Shown in pieces: positions 33,546-45,518 of a DNA stretch of 64,000 nt; within the stretch, counting starts at the first letter, position 1; each line of letters begins with the position of its first letter. The stretch spans positions 4,881,409 to 4,945,408 of the forward strand of contig SDUX01000007.1 of the NCBI GenBank assembly GCA_008729055.1, in the 5' to 3' direction. Both the position numbers and the translations under genes were made by a program. The notes beneath the pieces are model-generated. The model saw only the letters and a list, made by a program, of their open reading frames with translations, did no database searches and had not been told where the DNA came from. This DNA is from Pyropia haitanensis (taxonomy: Eukaryota; Rhodophyta; Bangiophyceae; Bangiales; Bangiaceae).

Positions 33546-34490
33546 AACACGAAGAAACACTCGACTCCGGGTTAAGACGATGGCACTCCGGGTACAGACG
33601 ATTCTACTCCGGGTCGCCCCACGGGCGTGTCTGGTGGATCACGGTCCTTGGATTTCTGCGGCGCTGCTGAATCACTGCGGGTTGTCTGACCAATCAGTCG
33701 ACTTCGTGATGGGGGCAAGCACCGCCTCTGGTGCGCCCTCCTTCCCCCCCCGGAACGCCGCCGTATCGCACCTGGCCGGACGGGCCCGGCCTGGCCTGGG
33801 CCGCGTTCGTATACAAAAAAAATATATCGTTTCATGAAGCGGCCCGTCCCGGGCCCCATCCGATGCCGCGTGCCACCCTGGCACCCTCCCCGCCCCGCCG
33901 CCCGCCCCCCCCCGCACCGCCCCGCCCGCCCCCCCGCCCGCCCCCCCGCCGCCCCGTGGCTGCCGCCCCCCCCCCGACGGCCACCGGCTCCCCCCCGCGG
34001 CCGTCGGCCCCCGCCCGCGGCCTCCCGGCCCCCTCGGACACTCGCGGACGGCGGGCCGCCCCCGCCGCCGGCGGGCCGCCCCGGCAGCCGCGCGCTCGCG
34101 CGGCCGCCGGCGGCCGCCGGGCCGCCCGCGCGGCCGCTGGGCCCTCGCGGCCGCCCGCCCCCCTCGCACGGCGTCTGCCCGACCACCCTTCCGCCTGCGC
34201 CCCCCCCCCCCCTCGCCCGGCCCCGCCCCCGCCCGCCCGGCCCCGCCCCCGCCCGCCGGGCCCCGCCCCCGCCCGCCCGGCCCCGCGGCCGGCTGGCCGC
34301 CCCGCCCCTGCGGCCGCCCGCCTGGCCCCGCCCCCCCCCCCGCCGGGGCCCCCCCCGCCGACCCGCCCCCCCCCGCCCGCCAGCCCCCCGGGCGCCCCAC
34401 CGCTTCCCCCCCCGCCCACCCCGGCCCCCCCGCTGTCGCTCGGCCGCCGCCGCGGCTGCCCGCCCCCCCCCCGCCCTCTCGGCCGTCCCT
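33546..34490 (+). repeat. Foldback left arm
   Basis: Homologous, inverted, to 37354-38293. Homology ends after GCCCTCTCGGCCGTCC. Very C-rich beyond 33890. Confidence 0.85.
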
Positions 34491-37353
34491 CGCCACCGGG
34501 CCACTCCCCAATCCGGCCGCGCTTTTGTCCGACTTTTCTCTTCCCCTGACGCACCCCCGCCTGGCCGCCCCCTCCCCCGACCGGCTTCCCCTACTGGCAG
34601 CCGGCTGCGCCGCGTGGCGTCCCCCTCGCCCTGGCAGCCGAGCGTGCCCGCCCCCGCTTGCTTCCCTCCCCCGCCCGCCCGGCCTCCCCTCCTGACAGCT
34701 GCATGCGCCTTGTTCCGCCCCCTCTCCCCTGGCACCCGGCTGCGCCCCCGCTCCCGTCTACCCGTTAGCCGCCCGCCCGCCCCCCGCTGCCTCTCTCACC
34801 CCCGCCTTGTTGCTGCCGCACGACCGCCCCCTCACGTCCCCTGGAAGCCCGCACCTCTTCTTCTTCCCCCCCCCCACGCCGCTGCCGCGGGCTGGCGGCC
34901 ACGGGCCTAGCGGTGGCGGCGATGGCGGGAGCTGCTGGGGACTGGGGCATGGCAGCGGTCGGGGGGGCACGGGTGGCTGACTTCGGGCGGGAGGCGACAG
35001 CCGTCGCTGTCGGTGGGCGGGCGGTGGGCTCTGGGGCGGGCCTGGATGCGGTCCGACGCCTGGTGGCGAGCTGGTGCGGAGACAGCCGCGTTCCGGTAGT
35101 GTTAGTGGCTGGGCCGGTGGTAGCGGCAGCGGCAGAGGGGCGGCGGTTTGCGGCGGACCCCGACTGCTGGCGGTGGGGGGCGGCTGCTGGCGACCAGTGG
35201 GATGATGGGGGCTGTGGGGCTGGCGACTGGCGGCGAGGGGGGTGGTGGGGGAGGGGCGGCCGCCACTGGTGAGAGTTGGGCTGCCACCGCCAGGGGAAGA
35301 GGGCGGCCGCGTCCGGACGGAGGGGGTCAGTGCCGCCTGGAGGGCCTAGGGTGGCGGTGGCGGATGGGAGGCTGTTGTCTCTTGGGGGGGGGGTGGGCAG
35401 GGTAGTAATGCCCGTTGGAGAGCGCGAGGGCGGGAAGTGGTGGGGAGCTGGTGGCGGGCCGGCCGCGGCCGGGGTGGTGGCTGTGGATGCGTGGCGCTGG
35501 CGGGGACAGCCGCGGTAGCAGCGCCGGCGGTCGGCGGAGGCCGACAGTGGCAGGCGCCGGTTGGCTGGGCGGTAGCCTGGATGGTCCGAGGGGGTGGTTA
35601 GTGGCGGGGGCGGGCAGCCTGGGCGGACGATGGGCGTCGGACGTCGGTCAGCGGCAGGGGGTGACGCAGGTGGGCTGGGGGCGACGGCACTGGGCGTGCG
35701 GGTGTCGGGAGGGCGCGATTATAGGCCACAGAGGCTGATGGGCGGCTCAGTTCGTTGCTGAGGGCGGCCTGGGCGGCGGCGGTGGAAGATGTGCGGTACC
35801 ATTAGGAGTGGAGGTGGTTGTCTACAGTGTCCACGAGAGGAACGTCTGGTGCTTCTGGGTGCTGCGAGGAGTCTTTTACATGAAAGCTAGATGACTATAG
35901 CTGTGAACTCTAGAAACGTATGCACGACACTCCCTACCTCTGTATGTCCGCGTATCTGGTGCACTCCAAGGACCCACTGAGAAGGGTGTCGCAATGACAC
36001 TTCTTCGCCAAACTTGGGTGCAGATACCGTTTTTTTTCTCTTGTTCGCTTCTACACCTTCTTTGTGTCCTGAGCATGGGAAAATAGCTCGCTAACAGCAC
36101 AGAAGCTTTGTTCATGCCTGTCTGGCGCGGTCTTTTGGCCAAAACAGTGCACTCAGGCCGTGACATGAGCAGAACTTGCTGGTATAGACAAACTTGGCAT
36201 GAACGGAAAGAAGAAAGAAAAGTAGGCGTGATGGTCTTCTCTGTTTCCTCTGCTGGGAAACTGTTCTGTTTCCCGGGATGGGTCTCATATTCCGTAGGCA
36301 GTGTGTATCCGCCGTCAGCTGGATAACTTTCCGAGGACAAATAGTTTTATTTGGCGTAAGTCTGGAGGACCGTGTTCTGTTGGTGGTTAAGGGCCCTTCC
36401 GCTCGTACTTTGGCTGCCAGACACGTACTCTGTTCCAGCAGAGCACTGCCAGTATGAGTGTATTTTGTATTGTGGAAAGTGGTGTGCGATCTGTGGCGGA
36501 CGTGCCGCCCACCGAAGCCATCCCCGCTGGGGGGGTGTGGGCAGTGGGTACAAGCGGCAGCCGGGTGAGCTGCGGTGACGTACGCCCACCCCTGCAACGC
36601 ACTGCCCTCTCAGCCGTATAATCCCACGTAGTCCTGTTCGCCCCTCCCCTGTCTCCGGAAGCAGCTGGCGCGTAGCGCTGAAAAATACCACGAATGCAGG
36701 AAGGCGGGCAGCAACGGAGAGCGGCGGGGCACGGTGGCCAGCCGGGAGGGGGACGGTTCTGAGATTGGGGGCGACGGAGGTCGAAGGCGGCAGGGCGGTG
36801 CGGCCGAAAACCAGCGGAAAATAGGCGACGGCTTGAAGGGGAGGTCGCGGTGGCGCCGGGGGGGGCCGGTGCCCAGCGGGGTAGCGGAGGGGGACGGGAA
36901 GCAGAATGAGGGGTCAGTGCGAAAGGGGGAACGAAAAACAGAAAAGGGCCGCAACCAGCTCGGAGAGGGGAGCTGCGGCCACCGAGCGGGTGCGGGCCGT
37001 GAACAGCAAAGGGACGGACGCGGTGGCCAACTGGGGGCAGGGGGCGGCGGACAGACGGGGGCGCGGCGCGGCGAAAGCACGGGAGGGAGGCGGCCAGTCG
37101 TGCGGTGACGGCGGCCAAATGAGGGGTGGGGCAGCCAGCAAAGGAGGGCGGCGTCGGCCAGCGTCCAGGGGGAGGGGTGCCGGGGGCGGCGCGGGGCGTA
37201 GCGCGGGGAGGCGAACGGGAGCAAGGACGGAGGCAGGTGGCCACGAGAGCGGGAGGGGGGCCGGAGGGGCCGCGAGAGGGCGGGTGCGCGAGGAGGGGAG
37301 GGGAGGGTGGGCGGGTGGGGAAGCGTCGAAGCGGACAGCCCAGGTCGGGCGGA
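34491..37353. other. Foldback loop, no gene recognised
   Basis: Pyrimidine-rich to about 34900, G-rich from 34900 to 35850 and again from 36700, with an AT-richer middle. All open frames are low complexity or short. Confidence 0.5.
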
Positions 37354-38293
37354 CGGCCGAGAGGGCGGGGGGGGGGCGGGCAGCCGCGGCGGCGGCCGAG
37401 CGACAGCGGGGGGGCCGGGGTGGGCGGGGGGGAAGCGGTGGGGCGCCCGGGGGGCTGGCGGGCGGGGGGGGGCGGGTCGGCGGGGGGGGCCCCGGCGGGG
37501 GGGGGGGGCGGGGCCAGGCGGGCGGCCGCAGGGGCGGGGCGGCCAGCCGGCCGCGGGGCCGGGCGGGCGGGGGCGGGGCCCGGCGGGCGGGGGCGGGGCC
37601 GGGCGGGCGGGGGCGGGGCCGGGCGAGGGGGGGGGGGGGGCGCAGGCGGAAGGGTGGTCGGGCAGACGCCGTGCGAGGGGGGCGGGCGGCCGCGAGGGCC
37701 CAGCGGCCGCGCGGGCGGCCCGGCGGCCGCCGGCGGCCGCGCGAGCGCGCGGCTGCCGGGGCGGCCCGCCGGCGGCGGGGGCGGCCCGCCGTCCGCGAGT
37801 GTCCGAGGGGGCCGGGAGGCCGCGGGCGGGGGCCGACGGCCGCGGGGGGGAGCCGGTGGCCGTCGGGGGGGGGGCGGCAGCCACGGGGCGGCGGGGGGGC
37901 GGGCGGGGGGGGCGGGCGGGGCGGTGCGGGGGGGGGCGGGCGGCGGGGCGGGGAGGGTGCCAGGGTGGCACGCGGCATCGGATGGGGCCCGGGACGGGCC
38001 GCTTCATGAAACGATATATTTTTTTTGTATACGAACGCGGCCCAGGCCAGGCCGGGCCCGTCCGGCCAGGTGCGATACGGCGGCGTTCCGGGGGAAGGAG
38101 GGCGCACCAGAGGCGGTGCTTGCCCCCATCACGAAGTCGACTGATTGGTCAGACAACCCGCAGTGATTGCAGCAGCGCCGCAGAAATCCAAGGACCGTGA
38201 TCCACCAGACACGCCCGTGGGGCGACCCGGAGTAGAATCGTCTGTACCCGGAGTGCCATCGTCTTAACCCGGAGTCGAGTGTTTCTTTGTGTT
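37354..38293 (-). repeat. Foldback right arm
   Basis: Inverted copy of the left arm. Differences seen include a shorter C run (near 38090) and one extra base near 38170. Confidence 0.85.
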
Positions 38294-38312
38294 CGGCTCT
38301 GCCAACAAGAAA

Positions 38313-39408
38313 TGTGGCGCATGACGATAGAATCCTCATTTTTTTTGAGGTGGGCGAGCGGAGCTAGACGCGATTGAAGAATCTCAGTTCTATCGTCACA
38401 GCGTCATATTTGAGCTAGGATTTATCAGTACTGTAACATGTTTCTGGGCAAGCTCGAGAGGAAAAATTAAGCCTGTGCTGATCAGTAGCTGCGCCAGCGA
38501 CCTGCGGGGCTGGGCGGCATCCGACAAGCGTCGGGTTCCTGCATCGCTATCCATGCACCCTCCTCGACTGCGGCGGCTACCTCTGGGGATTTGGACAAGC
38601 GTGCCCACCGGTGCACACAAGCGTACGTTCGACCACGAGCATCGGCCTCCTGTCACCGTGCCCGTGGCCACCTCGCAGCCGCCTGCGCAGAGCGTTGCAT
38701 AGCTTTCCCCCACTGTGAGCCCCCTTGGCGTCGCGTCGCGTGTGACTGTGTGCACTTTCGTCTGGTTTGTGCGGCGCTGGTCTGGCACTTGGGCTGACTC
38801 CTGAGGGTAGTCACTGTGCTGTGCCTACGTTCATGTGGTGGAGGGCTTTCGCATCGCGTGTGTCCATGGAGAGCAGCGCCTTGAGGACGTCCGTGGCATA
38901 CGTCCGCGGCGGCCTCCTCAATGTGGGGCACCTGGACAGTGCCTGCCAACTCCATCGCCTGCCAAAAGACGCCCACACAAAGCACAGGTTTGTGTAGGGT
39001 GTCGTACGCCAGGCGGGGGGTCAAGGGGGGGCGGGAGGGAGGAGGGACGGGGAGTCGCGGCGGAGTGCGGGCGATGAGCCACGCGAGCCAGACCCCTGCG
39101 CGCTGCAGCCTCAAGGAGTCCGGAACGTGAAATTCGTCAGGACTTGACTGTCTAGACAATACGTGGTTCGCGCTAATTTCTCGTATAAATCCGCTGTTTG
39201 TCCTAAAGTCGCTGCTCTTTTTCTGGCCATCTCTATCGTCAAAAAAAGTGTAAATATTATATCTCCCGGCCTGGACGAGTGAATATTGGTCCTATTTCAA
39301 AAAAAAATGGCTGCAAACGATAGCTCTCGACCTGGCGGTTGTCGTGGTATGCCTAACTCAAAATGTGAAATCTCAAATAGAATGAGGATTCTATCGTCAT
39401 GCGCCACA
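38313..39408. mobile_element. DNA transposon with perfect 28-bp terminal inverted repeats, 1096 bp
   Basis: TIRs at 38313-38340 and 39381-39408 are identical over 28 bp and begin TGTGGCGCATGACGATAG. The motif CTATCGTC recurs subterminally (about 38391 and 39234), which could be transposase-binding repeats. The ends are AT-rich and the centre is GC-rich. No transposase is recognised, so it is probably non-autonomous. Target duplication unclear (at most AA). Confidence 0.75.
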
Positions 39409-39949
39409 AATGTTCGGCAGTGGCGGGGGATCTCGCCAGGTGACGTACGGCCGGTTGAAGAAGAATGATGGGATCCTCTCAGAAGAGGTCAAAGCAGTAC
39501 ACAGACTTCTGACGGGGAACGAAACGACCACTGTGACCTGCCATGACCTGCAGTGACCTGCTCTGAGCTGCTGGTGGATGGTCACGACACAAGGTCTTGG
39601 GGACAAAAGCCCTCGTCTAAGGAGACCGCGTGGCCTGTTCACCTCGTTGAAAACAGGTGAGAACACCCTCTCGTGCGAGGCCCCCTCGCAGACGGATGGC
39701 ACTGGCGACAAGGACAGCTGCAACGACAACAGAGACGGGGCCGATCATCGGCCAACGCATGATGCGTCGACGTCCCCGCAACGCCGGTCCCTTGGGCCCT
39801 CCCCCCCCTGGGCGACGCGGAGGTCGACGCGCACCCGCTCCTACGACGGCGGGTTGCGTGGACAACACCGCTAGCCGGGCCGCCACCCCCTTCCGTCTTT
39901 CTGGCACTGGAAACGGTGGCCGTGCTCACCACTCCCCCCCCCCCTTGCT
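39409..39949. other. Intergenic region, nothing recognised
   Basis: Contains a short CTGTGACCTGCCATGACCTGCAGTGACCTG-like run of related 10-mers at about 39530-39560. No gene supported. Confidence 0.35.
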
Positions 39950-42900
39950 TTCCGCCACTCTCCCTCCCCCACCACGCGCCGACGTCGGCGGCGCTTCGGG
40001 CGCTGGTGCGGGCGGTGGGCGCCTCCGGCGCGGTGCGTGTCGCGGCGGCCGACCATCCGGACGGCCCGGCTGTGACGGCGTCCGCGCCCCGCCGCCCGTG
40101 GCGAGCTCCCCCGTGCGGGCGGGCGGGTGGCGTCCTGTGAGCGGCGGCTTCCCTCCCCTTGACGGACGCGGGCGGACGGTAGCGGCGCTGGTGGCGGACC
40201 CGCACGTGCTGCTGCAGCTGGGGTCGGGGGGGGTGCTTGTGCTTCACACCGCTGCCGACGCGGTGTCCGCGTTACGGGCGCCGGGGGGAGGGGGGTGGGG
40301 GGGGAGGCGGTGGCGGTGGCGATGGCGGAGGTGAGCGGGGGTGTGGGGTTGGGCCGGGTACCGCCACGAGCGCGGTAGTGGCCAGCCTGGGTGCCGCCAC
40401 CGTTGACGAGTATCGGAATGGGGACCAGAACGACGGGGACAAGGCGGCGCTGCTGGCGGCGGCTGACCGGGCCCGTGGCGGCTGCGACGGCGACGGCGGC
40501 AACGGGGGTGGCGGCGCCGCCGCCGCGTCCATTTGGGGCGCCGCACGGTCGGCGGCGCATTCGCGGGTAAGAAGCTTGTGTCGCACACGGCGCTTACGAA
40601 GCCGCGGTGGGTCGGCCCGCCCATACGCGCGCCGCCACCCCCCCCCCCCCCACCGCCGCCCAAGTGGACTGGCGTCTGGGGCCACGCTCCCCGCGCGCCC
40701 ACCCCCACACCCACCCGCGCGGCGGAGCAGGGGTGGCAAGCACACGGGGTATTGGGTCCCCGGGAACCGTGCAAGCGCACCCACCCCTCTGCCTCCACCG
40801 CCACTATCTACCCTTACGTCCGCCACCGCTACCACTTCCACCACCGGTCGCAGCGGAGCCCGTCGGGGCAACCCCCGTGGGCCCGAGGCGCACCCACCGC
40901 CGCCGCCGCCAGCCCGCCCCCAGCACGGGCTACCCATCTCCGGCCGAGGTCGACCAGCAAAGCCACCCCCCACCCCAGCTCGCCCCCACTTGCTCACCCG
41001 CCCGGTGACACCGACGCGCTACTATGCAATCCGCCCCTCCCCGACTGCCCCATCCCCCCAGTCGCTGTCCTGCCCCCCCCCTGAGGTTCCCCACGAGGAC
41101 TCCCCCACCCCCCCCCCATCCCTCCCCCTCCTCGTCCCCGCGCCCGCCCTCCCCCACAGCTGTCCCTCCCCCCCCCGTCGGAGGACGCCCCCAGCTCCGC
41201 CACCACCGAACGCGGCGGCGCGCACCACCCCGCCACAGCGCGGGCGGCGGCCGCGGCCGACCTGGGCTGCCACCCCCCGCCGCCGAGTCCGCCGACGCGG
41301 CCGACGACGGGCGAATCCATACTGTACTTATAAATCATCCAAGAGAGTTGATTCAGCGGGCGTGGTTTTCCCGGCTTCACAACACCCCACGTGGGTGGCC
41401 CACGTGGGAGGTGATCCTGTGCGTCAACCCAGGGGGGGGGGGTCTGGGAAAGCGGGGGCGCGAGAACACCCCCCCTGGTGTAAACGCCACGCGACGGCCA
41501 AGCGACGGCCACGCAGCCGAGTGGGCTGCCGACCGACGGGATTCCCCGCCCCCCCCCCCTCCTCGCGCCGCAGCGGGTGGGCGATGCCGCCCGCCCGTTG
41601 GGGAGGTGGCCGCTCAGGGCCCGCCCGCCAGACGCGAGGGGGGGGGGGGGGCGGGCCCGCCGCCACAGGCGGCCCGCCCCCGCCGCGCCGCCGCGCATGC
41701 CCGCGCACGCGCCCCCTCCCCGGCGTGTCTGCCCCGCCAGGGCGCCAGCCCCGCCGGCCGCGGGCGCGGCCGCAACCCGCGGCGACCGCCTTCCCCCCCC
41801 CCCTTCCCCTGCGAGAGGCCCGTGGGCGGTGGCGCACGACCTCCAGTGCCCTCACCCCCCCCCCCTCCCCCCCCCCCCTCCCTCCCTTGCCGCCGGCGCC
41901 ATGCCCCCCCCCGGGCCCGTCGCCGCCGCCGCTGCCGCCACCGTTGCCGTCACCGCCGCGGCTGCCGCGTCAGACCTGTCCCTCTTTGCCTGGGACGCCA
42001 AGCGCCCCAGCCCTAGCCCCGGGCGGCTGCTGTTTGTGCTGTCCCCCCCCGGCCCCGACGCGGCGGCGGCGGCGGAGGAGGCGGCGACGCTGTTTGTGGC
42101 GGCCGAGGCGCTGGCGGCGGGGATGTTTGGGGGGACGAGGAGGAGGAGACAGAGGGGGACACCGACACCGCGACGGAGGGCGAGGCCGAGTCGGAGGGGG
42201 AGAAGGAGCCGCCGGGGGAGGAGGGGCAGGGGGGGCGGGGGGGGGAGGCGGCGCGCGCGGGGCGGGGGGCGGTGACGGCAGACACCACGGGGAGGAGACG
42301 GAGGCGGAGCGGGGGCGGGGTCCGGGGCGGCTCCCGCACCCCCCCCTGCCCGTCCCCCCCCCCCTCCCCCCCGCGGACGCCACCAATAGGCCCGGCGGGC
42401 CCCCCCGCTGATGGCCACCTCCCCGCCTCCCCCGCCTCCCCCGCGTCTGACGCGGGGGGCTCGTGCGACTCCGCGTCGTCAACGTCCACGACGGCCACCA
42501 CCTCCACCGCCACCCGCTCCATCCCGCCGCCCCTGGGCGCCGGGGGGGGCGGGGGGGGGGCGTCCCCGCGGCGGCACCCACCGGCGCCCGACCGATGGGC
42601 ACCCCACGCACAGGCGGGGGCGCCCGCGACAGCGGCTGCCGCCAACCCCACCACCACCTGCTCCGCGGCCGCCGCCGCGGCCGCCGCCGCCGCTGCCGGC
42701 AGTGGCGGGGGTGCCCCCCACGGGGCGGGCCACCCACGGCGCCCGCCCCCCTTCCCCCCCCCCCCCCCCCGCCCCCTCCCCCCCCGACGTGGCCGCCCTC
42801 GTCACCACCGCCTCTGGCTCGGCGGTGGCGGCAACGGAGATCACCCCCGGCGGGCAGGTGTATATCGGCATCGCCGCGGGGCCGGCCTACCTCGGGGGGG

Positions 42901-43842
42901 CCGGGGCGGCGGCCGCGGCGCCGCCGCCGCCGCCGCGGCCGCCGCGGCGGGCGGTGCGGCCGCCGCCTTCCTCCGCGCCGTGCCCCCTGCGCTGGCGGCG
43001 GCGGCGCGGCTCCACACGGGGGGGCGCCTGTGCGCGGCGGACGCGCCGGCGCTGCGGGCGGCGGTGCTGGGGCTGTGTGTGGGGGTGCCCCCGCCGCCGC
43101 CCGACGGGGACGGTGGCGGGGACGCGGGGGGGGAAGAAGAGGAGGGGGAGGGAGGTGGCGGCTGGGCCGCCCGCGGGGGCATTGTCGGGCTTCCGCCCCC
43201 CGGCGGCGCCGTGCCGACGCTGGCCGCGGCGCTGGCGGCGGTGGTGGCGTCGCTCCCCCCGCCAGGGGCGGCTCCCCCAGCGGTGGCCGCCGCCGCGGGA
43301 CGGATTGTGGGCGGCCTGGATGGGGTGGTGGGGTGGGTGGTGGTGGATGGCGGCGCCCCGCCCCGGGGAGGAGAGGGGGGGGGGGGGGGGCCACCCGGCA
43401 CCGTGCTGGGCGCGGCGGGGCTGGCGCCCCCGACCGTGTCGGCGCTGGCGCGGTACCTGGCGGTGGGGGTGTGGGGGTGGGGTGCGTCTGCCGGCGACGG
43501 CCGCGGCGGCCGCGGGTGGGGGGCGGGGGCGGGGGCGCTGGCGGGGGCGGCCGCTCCCCCCCCCGTCCCCCCACACCCGCTGCTGTGGGGGGGCGGCGGC
43601 GGCTACCCTCCCGGCGGTGGGGCGGTGCAGCTCGGGGTTTGCTGCGCGGACCGGCCGGCGGTGCGGCTGCGGGTGGGGCTGGCGGTGGCGGGGCGGCTGG
43701 CCGTGGCGGTGGCGTGCACCCTATCCCCAGCCGAGGCCGAGGCGTATGGCCGTCGCCGGTGGTGGTGGGCGGCGGCTGGGGGGGCGTCGGACGAGTACGC
43801 CGACGGCTCGGACGACGACGCGGACGGCGGCGGGTGGGAGGG

Positions 43843-43873
<31 letters not shown>

Positions 43874-44136
43874 GGTGGCACGCCCCTCCCGGCGTCGGGT
43901 GGTGTCGCCGTAGAGCTGCGTCGGCTGCGGCGGCACCTCGCGGGCGGGTCCACCCCCCCCCTCTGGCCGGCGGCGACGCCGAGGCGGACCGCCTCCTTCT
44001 CCTCCCCGCGGGGGGCGACGCCGCCGCTGCGGCGGCGGTGGTGGCGGCGCGGGCCGCGGTGGAGCTGCCGGCGCTGGCGGTGGCGCTGTGGGGGGAGGGA
44101 GGGGGGCTGGGAGGGGTCAAGGACGGCGGGTGGTAG
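39950..44136 (+). CDS. Possible gene of unknown family, multi-exon or frame-broken
   Basis: Several + strand stretches read as protein rather than low complexity. They are SAALRALVRAVGASGAVRVAA (about 39985), TVAALVADPHVLLQLGSGGVLVLHTAADAV (about 40180-40270) and VVASLGAATVDEY, which leads to a GTAAGAAG donor-like site at 40567. Further on are SDLSLFAWDAKRPSPSPGRLLFVLS (about 41970-42045), an Ala-rich helix, GGQVYIGIAAGPAYLGG (about 42850), a region with LRAAVLGLCVGV, VGWVVVDGG and LARYLAVGVWGWG (42960-43480), and VQLGVCCADRPAVRLRVGLAVAG. The last plausible segment, ending VELPALAVALWGEG, stops at 44136. Segments lie in different frames separated by G/C runs. They may belong to one gene. No family is recognised and the boundaries are approximate. 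Confidence 0.3.
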
Positions 44137-44946
44137 GGCGGGCTGCGGGGGGAGAAGATGGGAGATGTGGGGGCGACGTGAGGTGGAGAGCCGAGGGGGG
44201 ATGGGGCCCCGCCAGGCCCCCCGCGCGGGGGTGCGCCCCCCGCCTCCACAAGCCCCGCCCGCGCGCGCCCTTGCGGCGCTCCCGACCCGCGACGCACGCA
44301 CCCCCCCGCTCCCCCATCTCCCTGTCGGGTGGGCCCCCGGTCGCCCGCGTCCGGACGTGGCCCCGCCCGTCCCTTCCTGCCCTGTGGCGGGCCGCCGATG
44401 GGGGTCCACGGCCCGGGCAACGGTGTAGGGGGGGGGGCCGCAGCGGTGGCGGCGGCGGCAGCGGGGCGGGCGCGGCGGCGGGGTCAAGCCGGCGGGGGCG
44501 CGCGCCGTGGGAGCCCGTTCCGCCCCAGACGGCCCCGCGCGCGGGCGCCCCGATGGGTGGCCCGGCGTCGGGCAGGCTGCCGCCCCTGCCACTGCCGGCG
44601 CGCAGGGCAGAGCAACCAGCAGACGCGGGGCCAAAACGCGGCGAGGGCGAGAGGCGAGAACCAACAAAAAGAGAAAAACCAAGAGAAAAAACGCGTAGGA
44701 CCACAAAATAGGGATCCCTCATCGCCACCGTTCTTGCCCAGGGCCGACCGTCGCCGTCGCCCCCGCCCTGGGCCGACCGCCGCCGTCGCCCCCGCCCTGG
44801 GCCGACCGTCGCCGTCGCCATCGCCCTCGCCCCCCAGCCAACCATCGCCGTCATTCGCAGCCCCGCCCCGCCGCCCCCCCACCCCCCCCCCCTCCCCACA
44901 GACAAGCCACCAGCCCACGCACCCGCGCCCCACGCCCCCCGCCCCA
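44137..44946. other. Intergenic region 3' of OSCP
   Basis: No gene supported. A three-copy imperfect repeat of GGGCCGACCG(C/T)CGCCGTCGCC lies at about 44740-44820. Confidence 0.4.
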
Positions 44947-45518
44947 TCAGCCCTCCAGCGTCTTCTGCAAGAAGGAGGTCACCTTCATCAGCTCGGCCTT
45001 GACGCTCAGGTCCACAAACTTGTCCCCCACCTGCACCGTAAAGCCGCCCACCAGCTCGGGGTTGACCACCGGCTTGACGTCCACCTCCACCCCAGACCCC
45101 TCCCCAAAGAACCGCTTGACGATGCTCTTCTTAAGCATCGCCACCTCCCACTCGCTCAGCTCCGCAGCAGACGTGACGATGGCCTCGTGGGCGCCCCCCC
45201 CACCGCGACCATGGCGTGAAAGTCGTCCAGGATCTTTTCCGCCTCGGTCGCCCGCCCATTCTCCGCCACCACGTACAGGAAAGTGGCCAGGGTAGGGTTG
45301 AAGTTCCCAGCCTTCATCACCGAACTCAGCACATCCTTCTTGGCCGACCGTGACAGGGACGGGTCCCGGAGGAAGGCGGTGAAGGGGGCGGACGCGGCCG
45401 CGAGGGAGCGCAGCGTGGCCACATCTGACCGCACCGCGTCCAGGGCAGACGCCTTGGTCGCCGCCCCGTACAGGGCATTGGCATAGCGGCCAGTGAGACC
45501 CACGGCCATGCGCGACAT
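44947..45518 (-). CDS. ATP5PO: Mitochondrial F1Fo-ATP synthase OSCP (delta-type) subunit
   Basis: OSCP links the F1 head to the peripheral stalk of mitochondrial ATP synthase. From the ATG at 45518 the frame reads MSRMAVGLTGRYANALYGAA, then LRSLAAASAPFTAFLRDPSLS, TLATFLYVVAENGRATEAEKILDDFHAMV, all typical of the OSCP/delta N-terminal six-helix domain. After one frame change at an eight-base C run (45194-45201) it continues EAIVTSAAELSEWE, then VVNPELVGGFTVQVGDKFVDLSVKAEL to the stop at 44947. These are the conserved C-terminal blocks. One extra base in the run restores a product of about 190 residues, close to mature OSCP. No clear mitochondrial presequence follows the ATG. A TTGTTTTCAG acceptor-like site near 45845 hints at an upstream exon. 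Confidence 0.88.

Larger units (their letters stand above)
33546..38293. mobile_element. Foldback-type element with long inverted repeats, about 4.75 kb
   Basis: The left arm (33546 to about 34490) and right arm (about 37354 to 38293) are inverted copies of about 0.94 kb, differing mainly in homopolymer lengths and single bases. Both end AACACGAAG/CTTTGTGTT and carry short terminal subrepeats with ACTCCGGGT...AGACGAT. GGCTCTGC flanks the element directly at 33538-33545 and 38295-38302, an apparent 8-bp target duplication. The loop (34491-37353) is G-rich at both sides and AT-richer at 35830-36600. No transposase is recognisable. Arms are strongly strand-asymmetric, C-rich on the left and G-rich on the right. 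It resembles foldback or long-TIR non-autonomous elements; the superfamily is not assigned. Confidence 0.8.

Noticed and set aside
33546..38007. Long Pro/Arg-rich frames in the foldback arms
   Set aside because: Mirror-image frames in inverted C-rich or G-rich arms, with no conserved domain; composition artefacts.
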